In this document: positions 27,000-35,603 of the stretch, one piece after another
How positions within the stretch are numbered: position 1 is the first letter of the stretch
Layout: the number at the start of each line of letters is the position of its first letter
Assembly: GCA_049840475.1 (NCBI GenBank)
Contig: JASGKX010000001.1
Coordinates: 1,240,001 to 1,304,000 of the forward strand
DNA from: JBGVSA01 sp049840475
GTDB taxonomy: Bacteria > Pseudomonadota > Gammaproteobacteria > Burkholderiales > Rhodocyclaceae
Length of the DNA: 64,000 bases
Direction: 5' to 3'
Position numbers and translations under genes: made by a program
The notes under the pieces: model-generated
The model's input: the letters and a program-made list of their open reading frames with translations, nothing else
Database searches by the model: none
What the model was told of the DNA's origin: nothing

Positions 27000-28355
27000 T
27001 CAGACCACTTCGCGCAGGGTGATCAATTCTTCGGCGATGGTCGGATGCAGCGGCAGCGTGCGTTGCAGGTCGGCCAGCGTGGCGCCGGCCGTGATGGCGA
27101 TCGCGAAAGTCTGGATGATCTCGCTGGCGGAATCCGCCAGCAGGTGTGCGCCGACGATGCGGCCGGTGTCGCCGTCGACCAGCACCTTGATGAGCATTGT
27201 GTCGGTGTGGCCGGCGAAGGCATGGCGCATCGAACGCAATCGGTCGCGGAACACGCGCAGGCGCGGGTAGCGTTCGCGAGCAGCCTCTTCCGGCAGTCCC
27301 ACCGTGGCCGCTTCTGGCGTGGAGAACACGGCACGCGCGATGAGCGAGTAATCCACTGCGTGCGTGGCGCCGGCAAACAGGCGGTCGGCCAGGAAGTGCC
27401 CTTCGCGGATCGCCACCGGCGTGGCGTCGAGCCGGCCGGTGACATCGCCGATGGCGTAGATCGATGGCACGCTGGTGCGGTTGTGCAGATCGGTCACGAT
27501 GGCGCCGGCCTTGCCTTGTTCGACGCCGACGCGGTCCAGGTTGAGCCCGGCCACGTTGGGGATGCGCCCCGTTGCCAGCATGACCGCGTCGCATTCGTGC
27601 GTCGCGCCGTTCGAGAACGTCGCGCGCAATGCCTCGCCATGGCGTTCGAGCCGTTCGATCTGCGTGTCGGGCAACAGGCCGATGTGGCGCGCGCGGTAGG
27701 CGTCTTCGAGCGCCTGAGCGAGTTCCTGATCCATGCCGCGCAGCAGGTGCTGGCCGCGATACACCAGCGTCGCCTGCGCGCCGAAGCCGGCGAAGATGCC
27801 CGCGAATTCGATCGCGATGTAGCCGCTGCCGACGATCAGCACACGGCGGGGCAGATCGGGCAGGTGGAAGACGTCGTCGGAGTTGATCGCCAGTTCCCGT
27901 CCGACAAAGCGCGGCTCGTACGACGGGTGCCCGCCCGTGGCGATCAGAATGTGTTCGGCGGTGACGCGCTGGCCGCTGTCCGAGAGCGATACCGTGTGGG
28001 CGTCTTCCAGCACCGCGCGGCAGGCGTGCACCGTCACGCCTGCGCCGTTGAGCGTTTCCAGATATTTACCCGCGAGGCGGGCGATCTCGACATCCTTGGC
28101 GCGGATGAAGGTGCCCCAGTCGAATGTCGCCCCCTGCACCCGCCAACCGAACGCATCGGCCTCTGCAAACTCGGGGCCGAGGCGGCTGGCGTGCACCATG
28201 AGCTTTTTCGGTACGCAACCACGATTGACGCAGGTGCCGCCGAAATCGGCCTGCTCTGCGATCGCCACGCGTGCGCCATGCCCGGCTGCGATGCGCGCAG
28301 CACGTACGCCACCGGACCCCGCGCCGATGACGAACAGATCGAAGTCGTATGCCAT
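27000..28355 (-). CDS. gor: Glutathione-disulfide reductase
   Basis: This 451-residue flavoprotein reduces glutathione disulfide with NADPH. The FAD motif is 'FVIGAGSGGVRAAR'. The redox-active disulfide is C42/C47 in 'GGTCVNRGCVPKK'. The NAD(P) site is 'VLIVGSGYIAIEFAG', with 'YRGQHLLRG' after it, where arginines fit NADPH use. The C-terminal dimer domain holds the catalytic base in 'LPLHPTIAEELITL'. The ATG at 28355 follows the CDGSH-protein stop by 4 nt, so the two genes form an operon. The sequence fits glutathione reductase better than lipoamide dehydrogenase or mercuric reductase. Confidence 0.92.
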   Translation of the reverse strand: MAYDFDLFVIGAGSGGVRAARIAAGHGARVAIAEQADFGGTCVNRGCVPKKLMVHASRLGPEFAEADAFGWRVQGATFDWGTFIRAKDVEIARLAGKYLETLNGAGVTVHACRAVLEDAHTVSLSDSGQRVTAEHILIATGGHPSYEPRFVGRELAINSDDVFHLPDLPRRVLIVGSGYIAIEFAGIFAGFGAQATLVYRGQHLLRGMDQELAQALEDAYRARHIGLLPDTQIERLERHGEALRATFSNGATHECDAVMLATGRIPNVAGLNLDRVGVEQGKAGAIVTDLHNRTSVPSIYAIGDVTGRLDATPVAIREGHFLADRLFAGATHAVDYSLIARAVFSTPEAATVGLPEEAARERYPRLRVFRDRLRSMRHAFAGHTDTMLIKVLVDGDTGRIVGAHLLADSASEIIQTFAIAITAGATLADLQRTLPLHPTIAEELITLREVV

Positions 28356-28359
28356 GTAC

Positions 28360-28998
28360 TCAGTTCTCGGTGTGGAAGCCGACCTTGGCGTGGCTACCGT
28401 CGCAATAGGGTTTGTTGGCCGAATGTCCGCAGCGGCACAGCCAGGTTTCAGTGACCCGATTGATGGTCTTGCCGGTGCCACTGACGATTTCGAGGTTGCC
28501 CGTGACGTGCAATGGCCCATTGGGGACCGGATCGACATGCAGAGCGCCGTCGCGCACGGCAAGCGCGGCCGATTCCACGACTGCCGGCTCGCCTGTGGCC
28601 GCGAAGTGCGCGGCGTTGTGGCTGCCGTCGCAGAACGGCTTGTTGTGCGATTCGCCGCAGCGGCACAGGGTCAGGCGAAAGCCCTCTTCCTTGCCGGCAA
28701 CATTGAGCGGCGCGTGGAAGGCGAGCGGGCCGTTTTCGCGTATGCGCACGAGGTTGACGACCGGCGCGGGTTCGCCCGGGCTGCCGTCGGTGCATTCGTA
28801 CTGGATCGCGCCCGAGGGGCAGGCATGGGCGAGGATGGCGACTTCGGTGACGCTGGCAAGCTCCGGGTGTATCCACTCGCCTTCGACGTTGGGTACGAAT
28901 ACATCGGGCCTGCCCAGCACGCAATTGCGCGAATGCACACAACGCGTGCTGTCGAAATGAATCACCACCTTGCCGCCCGCAACGGTCTCGACAGCCAT
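28360..28998 (-). CDS. Iron-sulfur protein with Fer4-like N-terminus and two CDGSH (mitoNEET-like) domains
   Basis: This 212-residue protein has three parts. Residues 10-65 resemble a divergent ferredoxin/mono-cluster domain (Cys20, Cys26, Cys60). Residues 112-127 ('CRCGESHNKPFCDGSH') and 188-203 ('CRCGHSANKPYCDGSH') are two full CDGSH signatures, each able to hold a 2Fe-2S cluster with three Cys and one His. Such tandem proteins are known in bacteria, but their job is not settled; redox sensing or electron transfer is proposed. It lies 4 nt upstream of glutathione reductase in one operon, which links it to thiol redox balance. There is no signal peptide. Confidence 0.9.
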   Translation of the reverse strand: MAVETVAGGKVVIHFDSTRCVHSRNCVLGRPDVFVPNVEGEWIHPELASVTEVAILAHACPSGAIQYECTDGSPGEPAPVVNLVRIRENGPLAFHAPLNVAGKEEGFRLTLCRCGESHNKPFCDGSHNAAHFAATGEPAVVESAALAVRDGALHVDPVPNGPLHVTGNLEIVSGTGKTINRVTETWLCRCGHSANKPYCDGSHAKVGFHTEN

Positions 28999-29113
28999 CT
29001 CCGCAGCCCTCTCAGTGAAGTGTCATGACTGGATTGTAGGTAGCCGCGCGGAGCGGCGCTATCGCACCGAACTGCCTGCCCGCCCACACGACCGAAGCTG
29101 CGAGCCGCCTTGC

Positions 29114-30589
29114 TCAGTGTTGTTGGCGGCTCCCGGTGACTGGCGCGGCGTTCCAGTCACCGCCCAGGGACTGGAACAATGCGGCCGTGTCGGCCATGCG
29201 ATCCGCCGCTGCAGCGATGCGATCGCGTTCGGTCTGTGCGCGCGTGCGCTCCGCGTCGAGCAGGGCGAGGTGGCTGACCGCACCGAGCGAATAACGCTGC
29301 TGCGTGGTGTGGTAGACGTCCTCGGCGAGCGTTGCCGCATCGCTGCGCGCCTGTACGGCATCGGCGTCATGCTGGAGCGCCTGCAACACGTCGGCCACCT
29401 GCTGCAGTGCTTGCAGCACCGTCTGCCGGTAGCCGGCGGCTGCCGCGTCGTAGGCCGCTTCGGCTGAACGTTTTTCGGCGCGCAACGCGCCGCCGCGGAA
29501 GATCGGTTGCATCAGTCCCGCCGCGATACTCCAGACGTTGACGCCGTTGCTCACGTCTTCCACGCGGGTGCGCGACGAGCCGAAGCTCCCCGTGATGGTG
29601 AATTGCGGATACAGGTTGGCCGTGGCCACGCCCACGTCCGCGCTGGCCTGATGCCACAGCGCTTCGGCCGCGCGGATGTCGGGTCGCTGGCGAGCCAGCG
29701 CGGATGGCAACGACAGCGGCAGTTCTCGTGGCAGCGACAAGGATTCGAACTTTGGCACCTGCACGTCCGCTTCCCCTGGCGATGTGCCCATGTAGGTGGC
29801 GAGCTGGTGCCGCAGTTGCGCGCTTTGCTGTTCCAGCGGTGCGAGCGATGCACGCGTCTGTGCCACCAGGGTCGCCTGGTTGCGCACGTCCACCGTTGCG
29901 ACAGCGCCGAGCGATTCGCGCTGCTGCATGATCGTCAATTGCTGCGACTGCGCCGCCAGCATGCGCGTGGTGGCGTCGATCTGCGCGCGGGTTGACGCCA
30001 GCCGGATGAAGGTCGTCGTGACGTTGGCCGCCAGCGACTGGCGGGCGGCTTCGAACTGGAAGCGTTGATAGTCGACCTGGGCCATGGCCCCTTCGAGCAT
30101 GCGGCGGTTGCCGCCGAACACGTCGAGCGTGTACGACACATTGATCGACGCGTTGTAGACGTTGAACGGCCCTGGGTTGGGCACATTGGGGATGCCGAAT
30201 GCGGCCGGGTTGACCTGCTGGCGCGTGGCCTTGAGCTGCAAGTCCACGGACGGCCATTCGGTGCCGCCTTGCTGCGCGGCGTAGTCCTCCTGCGCCTGCC
30301 GCAGGCGCGCGCTCGCCTGTGCCAAGGTGGGGCTATTGGACAGCGCGGTGTTGACCGCGCGATCCAGCTCGGCCGAGCCGAACGCACGCCACCATTGGGC
30401 AGGCAAAGCCGCTTCCGGGCGTACGGTCTGCGCGGCATTCGCAGCCTCGAAGCGCGTGGGCGGGTTGTCTGCATAGCGATCGTTCGGCGCGGCCTGCGGC
30501 GCACGGAAATCCGGGCCGACCGCACACGCGGCCAATGCGGATGCGACGGCGAGCGCGCACAGGCTTCGTTGCAAGGTTGCCATGGTCAT
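29114..30589 (-). CDS. NodT-family outer-membrane efflux lipoprotein
   Basis: This 491-residue TolC-like channel is of the NodT family. The lipoprotein signal ends 'ALAVASALAAC' with the lipidated Cys at residue 22, followed by 'AVGPDFRAPQ'. Two homologous halves carry the family pattern: 'ELDRAVNTALSNSPTLAQAS' in the first and 'RRSAEAAYDAAAAGYRQTVL'-like helices (here 'EKRSAEAAYDAAAAGYRQT') in the second. 'ARQRPDIRAAEALW' is the conserved central motif. It is the last gene of the TetR-HlyD-ABC-permease operon, 12 nt after the permease. It would complete a tripartite ABC-type exporter reaching the outer membrane. Confidence 0.92.
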   Translation of the reverse strand: MTMATLQRSLCALAVASALAACAVGPDFRAPQAAPNDRYADNPPTRFEAANAAQTVRPEAALPAQWWRAFGSAELDRAVNTALSNSPTLAQASARLRQAQEDYAAQQGGTEWPSVDLQLKATRQQVNPAAFGIPNVPNPGPFNVYNASINVSYTLDVFGGNRRMLEGAMAQVDYQRFQFEAARQSLAANVTTTFIRLASTRAQIDATTRMLAAQSQQLTIMQQRESLGAVATVDVRNQATLVAQTRASLAPLEQQSAQLRHQLATYMGTSPGEADVQVPKFESLSLPRELPLSLPSALARQRPDIRAAEALWHQASADVGVATANLYPQFTITGSFGSSRTRVEDVSNGVNVWSIAAGLMQPIFRGGALRAEKRSAEAAYDAAAAGYRQTVLQALQQVADVLQALQHDADAVQARSDAATLAEDVYHTTQQRYSLGAVSHLALLDAERTRAQTERDRIAAAADRMADTAALFQSLGGDWNAAPVTGSRQQH

Positions 30590-30601
30590 GTCGTCACCTC
30601 A

Positions 30602-31759
30602 TCAGTCCAGCGTGCGGCGGTAAAAGCGCACCGCCACGGCCATCATCACGATGCCGAATACAACAATCGGCCACACGCTGGGCCACAGGTCGGCCCAGTC
30701 GTTGCCCTTGAGCAGAATGCCGCGGATGAGCCGGTTGAAATACGTCAGCGGCAATACGTTGCCGATGTACTGCGCCCACACCGGCATGCCGCGAAAGGGA
30801 AACATGAACCCCGACAGCAGCAGGCTGGGCAGAAAGTAGAAGACCGTCATCTGCATCGCCTGCAACTGGTTCTGCGCCAGCGACGACAGCGTGATGCCGA
30901 CCGTGAGGTTGGCCGCGATGAACAGCAGCGCAGCCAGGTACACCGCCACGATGCTGCCCATGAACGGCACGCCAAAAACGAAGTGCGCCGCGAGCAGGAT
31001 GATGCTTGCCTGCAGCAGACCGATGGCGATGTAGGGCACGATCTTGCCGGTCATCACTTCGATGGGTTTCACAGGTGTGGCGAGCAGGTTTTCCATGGTC
31101 CCACGCTCGCGTTCGCGCGTCATCGCCAGCCCCGTCATCATCACCAGCGTCATCGTCAGGACCACGCCCATGAGGCCCGGTACGGTGTTGAACTGAGAGT
31201 TGTTCTCGGGGTTATAGAGGCGGTGAACCTGGATGTCGAAAGGATCGGGTTGCCCCTGCAGACGCGCCAGCGTGCCGGTGGCGTCGCGCTGCGACACGTT
31301 GTGCGCAATCTGATCGAGCGCCGACAGCGCCGTGCCCGTGGCGGTCGGATCGGTGGCGTCGGCTTCGACCAGCATTGCCGGGCGCTCGCCGCGCAATAGG
31401 CTCCGCGTAAAGCCTGCCGGTATGTTGAGCACGAACTGCACGCGTCCCTGGGCGAGCGCGGCGCGACCTTCTTCTTCGGTCGCCAGTTGCTCGGTGATCG
31501 CGAAGTAGTCCGAGTTCTTCATCGCAGCCACCACACTGCGCGTGAATTCGCTTTGGTCGGCGGCGATGACGGCGGTGGGCAGATGCTTGGGATCGGTGTT
31601 GATGGCGAAGCCGAACAGCGTGAGCTGAATGATCGGGAGGCCCACGATCATGCCGAAGGTGACGCGGTCGCGTCGCAACTGGAGGAATTCCTTGAGCACG
31701 ATGCTCCACCAGCGCGCGAAGGAAAAACCGTCGAAGTGACGAAGATGGTGGCGCATCAT
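30602..31759 (-). CDS. ABC-2 type transport permease (YhhJ/YbhR-like)
   Basis: This 385-residue permease has one N-terminal membrane helix ('MIVGLPIIQLTLFGFAIN'), a periplasmic domain of about 150 residues, and about five C-terminal helices, the usual YbhR/YhhJ plan. The conserved 'RERERGTMENLLATP' loop follows the second helix. Its start overlaps the ATPase stop (ATGA), so the two are coupled. With the HlyD lipoprotein, ATPase and NodT channel it forms a drug or metabolite exporter. Only one permease gene is present, so it may work as a homodimer. Confidence 0.92.
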   Translation of the reverse strand: MMRHHLRHFDGFSFARWWSIVLKEFLQLRRDRVTFGMIVGLPIIQLTLFGFAINTDPKHLPTAVIAADQSEFTRSVVAAMKNSDYFAITEQLATEEEGRAALAQGRVQFVLNIPAGFTRSLLRGERPAMLVEADATDPTATGTALSALDQIAHNVSQRDATGTLARLQGQPDPFDIQVHRLYNPENNSQFNTVPGLMGVVLTMTLVMMTGLAMTRERERGTMENLLATPVKPIEVMTGKIVPYIAIGLLQASIILLAAHFVFGVPFMGSIVAVYLAALLFIAANLTVGITLSSLAQNQLQAMQMTVFYFLPSLLLSGFMFPFRGMPVWAQYIGNVLPLTYFNRLIRGILLKGNDWADLWPSVWPIVVFGIVMMAVAVRFYRRTLD

Positions 31760-32697
31760 GCCTGCCCTCCGAAGTTGTCCTGCGACTTGGCCATCATGTA
31801 GATGAAGACGTCTTCGAGCGATGTTTCGGTCGGCTCGATGCGTGCGTCCTGTCCGGCGACTTCACGGATGGCGCGTTCGAGCGCGGTGGCGTCGCGTCCG
31901 CTCACATGCAATGCAGAACCGAAGGCGACTGTCTGGTCCACGCCCGGCGTCTGGCGCAGGCGCGCGGACAGGTTGACCAGATGCTGGCCGTGGAGCGTGA
32001 AGGTGTACAGCCCTTGACTGGCGACGATGTCGGCAGCCAGACCTTGCGCGAGCAACTTGCCGTACGCGATGTACGCCAGTTTGTGGCAGCGCTCGGCTTC
32101 GTCCATGTAGTGCGTGCTGACCAGCACTGAAATGCCCTGTGCGGCGAGCTCGTGGAGTTCTTCCCAGAAATCGCGGCGCGCGGTCGGATCGACGCCGGCC
32201 GTGGGTTCGTCGAGCAGCAGCAGTTGCGGTTCATGCAGCATGCATGCGGCCAGCGCAAGGCGTTGCTTCCATCCGCCCGACAGCGAGCCGGTGAGCTGGT
32301 TGGCGCGCGAGGTCAGGCGCAAGCCTTCGAGCGCCTTGTCGACGACTTCGCGTCGGCGCGCCATGCCGTACACGCGTGCGACGAAGTCGAGGTTTTCGCG
32401 GATCGTCAGGTCGTCCCAGTACGAAAACTTCTGCGTCATGTAACCGACGCGACGCTTGATCTGGTCGCTCTCGCGCAGGATGTCGTAACCCAGGCAGGTG
32501 CCGCTGCCCGAGTCGGGCGTGAGCAGGCCGCACATCATGCGGATGGAGGTCGTCTTGCCGCTGCCGTTGGGGCCGAGAAAGCCGAAGATCTCGCCGCGCC
32601 GCACTTGCAGCGACACGTCGTTGACGACGTGCTTGTCGCCGAAATGCTTGTTCAGCCCCTTGACGTCGATGACGAGGGTGTCGTCGCGCTCGCTCAC
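31756..32697 (-). CDS. ABC transporter ATP-binding protein of the HlyD/ABC-2 exporter
   Basis: This 313-residue ATPase has Walker A 'GPNGSGKTTSIRMM', signature 'LSGGWKQRLALA', Walker B 'LLLLDEPTAGVDP' and the H-loop 'VSTHYMDEAERC'. After the nucleotide-binding domain (to about residue 225) it carries the C-terminal region usual in DrrA/YbhF-type exporters ('EPTETSLEDVFIYMM'). I chose the GTG at 32697, which overlaps the HlyD stop (GTGA) and gives the normal N-terminus. Longer in-frame starts would extend it with sequence that is the HlyD gene in another frame. Confidence 0.92.
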   Translation of the reverse strand: MSERDDTLVIDVKGLNKHFGDKHVVNDVSLQVRRGEIFGFLGPNGSGKTTSIRMMCGLLTPDSGSGTCLGYDILRESDQIKRRVGYMTQKFSYWDDLTIRENLDFVARVYGMARRREVVDKALEGLRLTSRANQLTGSLSGGWKQRLALAACMLHEPQLLLLDEPTAGVDPTARRDFWEELHELAAQGISVLVSTHYMDEAERCHKLAYIAYGKLLAQGLAADIVASQGLYTFTLHGQHLVNLSARLRQTPGVDQTVAFGSALHVSGRDATALERAIREVAGQDARIEPTETSLEDVFIYMMAKSQDNFGGQA

Positions 32698-33659
32698 TTG
32701 AGGACCACCTCGACCGGTTGGCCCGGACGCAGGCGCGGCGCGTCGGCGGGCGTCGGGCGCGCTTCGATCATGAACATCAACTTGTCGCGGTTCTCGTTGC
32801 TGTAGATGACGGGCGGCGTGAACTCGGCTTCGTTGGCGACATAAGTGACCTGCGCATTGATCGGCGATTGGCAGCCGTCGCAGCGAATGGTCAGCGCGCG
32901 CCCCGGCGCAATGTTGCCGACGATGGCCTGTGGCACGAAGAAGCGCACTTTCACGTTTTCCGGCGGCAGCATGCGGACGACGGCGTTGCCTGCGGCGACC
33001 CATTCACCGCGACGGTAGAGCGTGTCATAGACCAGACCGGCGGCTGGCGCGACGACTGTCTTTTGGTCGAGCTTCCATTGCGCTTGTGCGAGTGCGGCAC
33101 GGGCCGCGTCAACCTGCGCCGACTGGGCGCGGATCTGCTCGCTCCGATTGGGCAGCGCATCCACGGCCAGCTGGCTGCGCAATTGGCGCACCTGGGCGGC
33201 GGTGGCCTCGGCCTGCGCGCGAGATTCATCGAGTTGCGATTGGGGGATGCCGCCGATGCGTAACTGCCCCTCGTCCCGCGTGAGCTGCAATGCCGCCTTG
33301 CGCGCGTTGGCTTCGGCCTGCACGAGCTGGGCGCGGGTGACGTCGATCTCTTGGGGGCGCTTGCCGACGCGAATATCCGCCAGTTGCGCTTCGGCCGCCG
33401 CGAGTTGGCGCGCTGATTGTTGGACCGCGGCGGTCTCATCGATGGATTCCAGCACGAAGAGCGCAGCGCTGGCGGTGACCTGCTGGCCGCGTGCGACATC
33501 GAGTTTTTCCAGACGCCCGCCTTGTGACGACGCCAGATTGACGAATTCGCCCTCGACATAGCCCTGGTACGTGTCGCGCGCTGGCTCGGAACAGGCGGCC
33601 ATGACCCATGGCATGAGTGCCAGGGCGGCGTAATGCAAAGCGGAGCGGGGGATATGCAT
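32694..33659 (-). CDS. HlyD-family periplasmic adaptor lipoprotein (YbhG/YhiI-like)
   Basis: This 321-residue adaptor has a lipoprotein-type signal ('ALALMPWVMAAC', Cys23). A biotinyl-lipoyl half-motif follows ('QGGRLEKLDVARGQQVTA'). An Ala/Gln/Arg-rich coiled-coil hairpin spans about residues 85-190, then the second lipoyl half ('KTVVAPAAGLVYDTLYRRGE') and a barrel domain. It would bridge the ABC permease and the NodT channel in the periplasm. I chose ATG 33659, 1 nt after the TetR stop; earlier in-frame codons lie inside the tetR gene. Its stop overlaps the ATPase start. Confidence 0.9.
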   Translation of the reverse strand: MHIPRSALHYAALALMPWVMAACSEPARDTYQGYVEGEFVNLASSQGGRLEKLDVARGQQVTASAALFVLESIDETAAVQQSARQLAAAEAQLADIRVGKRPQEIDVTRAQLVQAEANARKAALQLTRDEGQLRIGGIPQSQLDESRAQAEATAAQVRQLRSQLAVDALPNRSEQIRAQSAQVDAARAALAQAQWKLDQKTVVAPAAGLVYDTLYRRGEWVAAGNAVVRMLPPENVKVRFFVPQAIVGNIAPGRALTIRCDGCQSPINAQVTYVANEAEFTPPVIYSNENRDKLMFMIEARPTPADAPRLRPGQPVEVVLK

Positions 33660-33660
33660 G

Positions 33661-34329
33661 TCAGCTTCTCCGGGAAGGTGAGCGCGGTGTGTCCATGCCG
33701 TTGCGCAAAAGCGATACCGCGTGTTCGGCGAGTGCATCGATGTCGATGGACTGTCCGGTGATATGGGTGAAAACGTTCGATACGGCCAGCGGCATCATGA
33801 TCAACCCGACCACCGACATGAACATGTAGCGCGTATCGAGTCGGGGGTTGATGCGCCCTTCGCGTTGGCCTTGGGCGATGAGTTCGCTCAGCAATTGCAT
33901 CTTGTCCGTGGGCAGATGGCGCAGCACGCGCTGACGCAACTGCCCGCCGTCGCTGATGACTTCGCGCAGCCATAGCGATGGAATCTGCGGCACGGCGCGT
34001 GCGGTTTCGGCAATGCGGCGTACCAGTCCTTCGACGGCTTCAAATGGATCGGTGTCGAGATCGACGGGCGACCACACGCGCGCAATGGCCGTGGCGAGGC
34101 GTTCGGCCACCAGTGCATCAAAGAGTAGCTCGCGGTTCTTGAAGTAGTAATGAACCATGGCCGGAGTGACACCCGCGCGCTCCGCGATCTGCGCGATGGA
34201 CGTGGCGGCGACACCTTGGTCGGCGATGAGCGACAGCGTGGCGTCGAGCAGGCGTTCGCGCGCGGCGGCACCGTCCGAAGCAATGGGACGGCCGACAGCA
34301 TGGCGTTGGGCAGGTTTTCTGGGCGGCAT
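33661..34329 (-). CDS. TetR/AcrR-family regulator of the HlyD-ABC exporter operon
   Basis: This 222-residue regulator starts with a basic tail, then the TetR DNA-binding domain at residues 22-70 ('ERLLDATLSLIADQGVAATS', 'AQIAERAGVTPAMVHYYFKN'). The C-terminal region looks like the CecR/YbiH group, which often heads HlyD-ABC operons. It is the first gene of the operon, ending 1 nt before hlyD, so it probably represses its own operon. A palindrome fits as its operator about 10 bp upstream of the ATG. The inducer is unknown. Confidence 0.92.
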   Translation of the reverse strand: MPPRKPAQRHAVGRPIASDGAAARERLLDATLSLIADQGVAATSIAQIAERAGVTPAMVHYYFKNRELLFDALVAERLATAIARVWSPVDLDTDPFEAVEGLVRRIAETARAVPQIPSLWLREVISDGGQLRQRVLRHLPTDKMQLLSELIAQGQREGRINPRLDTRYMFMSVVGLIMMPLAVSNVFTHITGQSIDIDALAEHAVSLLRNGMDTPRSPSRRS

Positions 34330-34338
34330 GGCGCGTAG

Positions 34339-34356
34339 ACTAATTAATGAATTAGT
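34339..34356. promoter_or_regulatory. Candidate TetR operator upstream of the exporter operon
   Basis: ACTAATT-AATG-AATTAGT has perfect 7-bp arms around a 4-bp centre. It lies 10-27 bp before the tetR ATG in an AT-rich patch. Place and symmetry fit autorepression by the TetR protein. Confidence 0.62.
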
Positions 34357-34406
34357 TAATTACAACCCCCAGAAGGGTTCTGGCAATCCGCTTGCCTTGC
34401 CGACGT

Positions 34407-35498
34407 TCAACTGCCGGATTCGACGCCCGGCTGCCCCGGTGTGCTCGCGCGCCGCAGGCGCTGGCGCATCTGGCCGGCCATTTCGCGTGCGCCGGCAGCG
34501 ATGCCTCGCAGGGTCATTGGATTGCAGGCGACCAGCCCGACGCGTTGGCGGCGTGCCGTCATCCATGATTGTTTGTAGGGGTCGTCGCCCGTGAGGTAGT
34601 CGATCTCGGTCACGCGATCGTGATCGAGCGCCTGTTCGAAAAGGTGCGCTGAGAGCACCGTGCCGGCCGACAGCTTGGCGTATTCCTGATCGTAGGCGAG
34701 CTTGAAGATGCTGGCGCGCCCGTGCAGCGTGAACCAGAACTGCGCCGCGATGGGAACGTCCCCTACCCAGGCCAGCCCGAGCCGCAGCCAGCCGTGCTGG
34801 GCACAGACGGTCGCCCAGTCGCGCACGAACCCGGCGTACGGTTCCGGCTGCTTCCAGCTCAATGCGTAGATGCGCTCATAGGCGTCCATGCCACGTGCGA
34901 CATCCTCCGGTGCCTGCACGATTTCCAGCCGCGCCTGTCCGTTGGCGGCGAACTGTTTCTTCTTGCGCGTCCAGGTATTGCGGGTCTGCGAGTCGCGCGC
35001 CGCCATGTAATCGGCAAACGACAGTCCCGCACAGGGCAGGTACCAGTTGCCGAAGCGGTCGTACTGGCGCGTCAGCCATCCGCGCGCGGCCAGCGTCTGG
35101 CGCAGTGCCAGCGTATCGTCGGCAGCGTCGTCGAGCGGCGATAGGTCAAGAATCGCCGGACGCGGCCGGCAGGTGGCGACTTGTTCGATCAGCGCGGCTA
35201 CGGCCCGCTGGCGAGCGGTCGTGTCATCGAGCGTGCTGATGAGCGGCGAATACAGCGAGGTGTAGTAGTTCGACACGGCATGCCAGGTGCGGCGCCCGTC
35301 ATCGCTGTAGAACAGCATCAGGCTCGCGCCGTCGTCGGTGACCGGCGCGAAGAAAGTCCATTCGTCGGTGGCGATGTGCTGGATGAACAGCCGCATCCAT
35401 GCTGCGCACATGAACGGGTTGCGGCGTGCTTCGGCGTCGAAGAGCGCGCAATGCTCGTCGACGAATCGCAACGCTTCGTGCTGGGTCATGACGCGCAT
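34407..35498 (-). CDS. GNAT-fold acetyltransferase, BioF2/CelD-like (acetyltransferase domain PF13480 type)
   Basis: This 363-residue protein has two GNAT-like halves. The second half is the recognisable acyltransferase core, from about 'ARDSQTRNTWTRKKKQF' through 'LGLAWVGDVPIAAQFWFTL' to 'AYDQEYAKLSAGTVLSAHLF' and 'EIDYLTGDDPYKQSWM'. This pattern is found in proteins of polysaccharide or lipid modification (CelD/FemAB-like). I start it at ATG 35498, before 'MRVMTQHEALRF'. It lies 105 nt downstream of the glycosyltransferase on the same strand, so a joint role in modifying a surface glycan is likely but not proved. Confidence 0.75.
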   Translation of the reverse strand: MRVMTQHEALRFVDEHCALFDAEARRNPFMCAAWMRLFIQHIATDEWTFFAPVTDDGASLMLFYSDDGRRTWHAVSNYYTSLYSPLISTLDDTTARQRAVAALIEQVATCRPRPAILDLSPLDDAADDTLALRQTLAARGWLTRQYDRFGNWYLPCAGLSFADYMAARDSQTRNTWTRKKKQFAANGQARLEIVQAPEDVARGMDAYERIYALSWKQPEPYAGFVRDWATVCAQHGWLRLGLAWVGDVPIAAQFWFTLHGRASIFKLAYDQEYAKLSAGTVLSAHLFEQALDHDRVTEIDYLTGDDPYKQSWMTARRQRVGLVACNPMTLRGIAAGAREMAGQMRQRLRRASTPGQPGVESGS

Positions 35499-35603
35499 GG
35501 GGCGGGCTCCGCTGCGGTGTCTTTTTTTGGGGGCGGGCCGATTATCCCGGCCATCCCGCCGCGCCAACAAGGAAATCCGTCCGCAAGGGCAGGTAAAAGT
35601 CGT

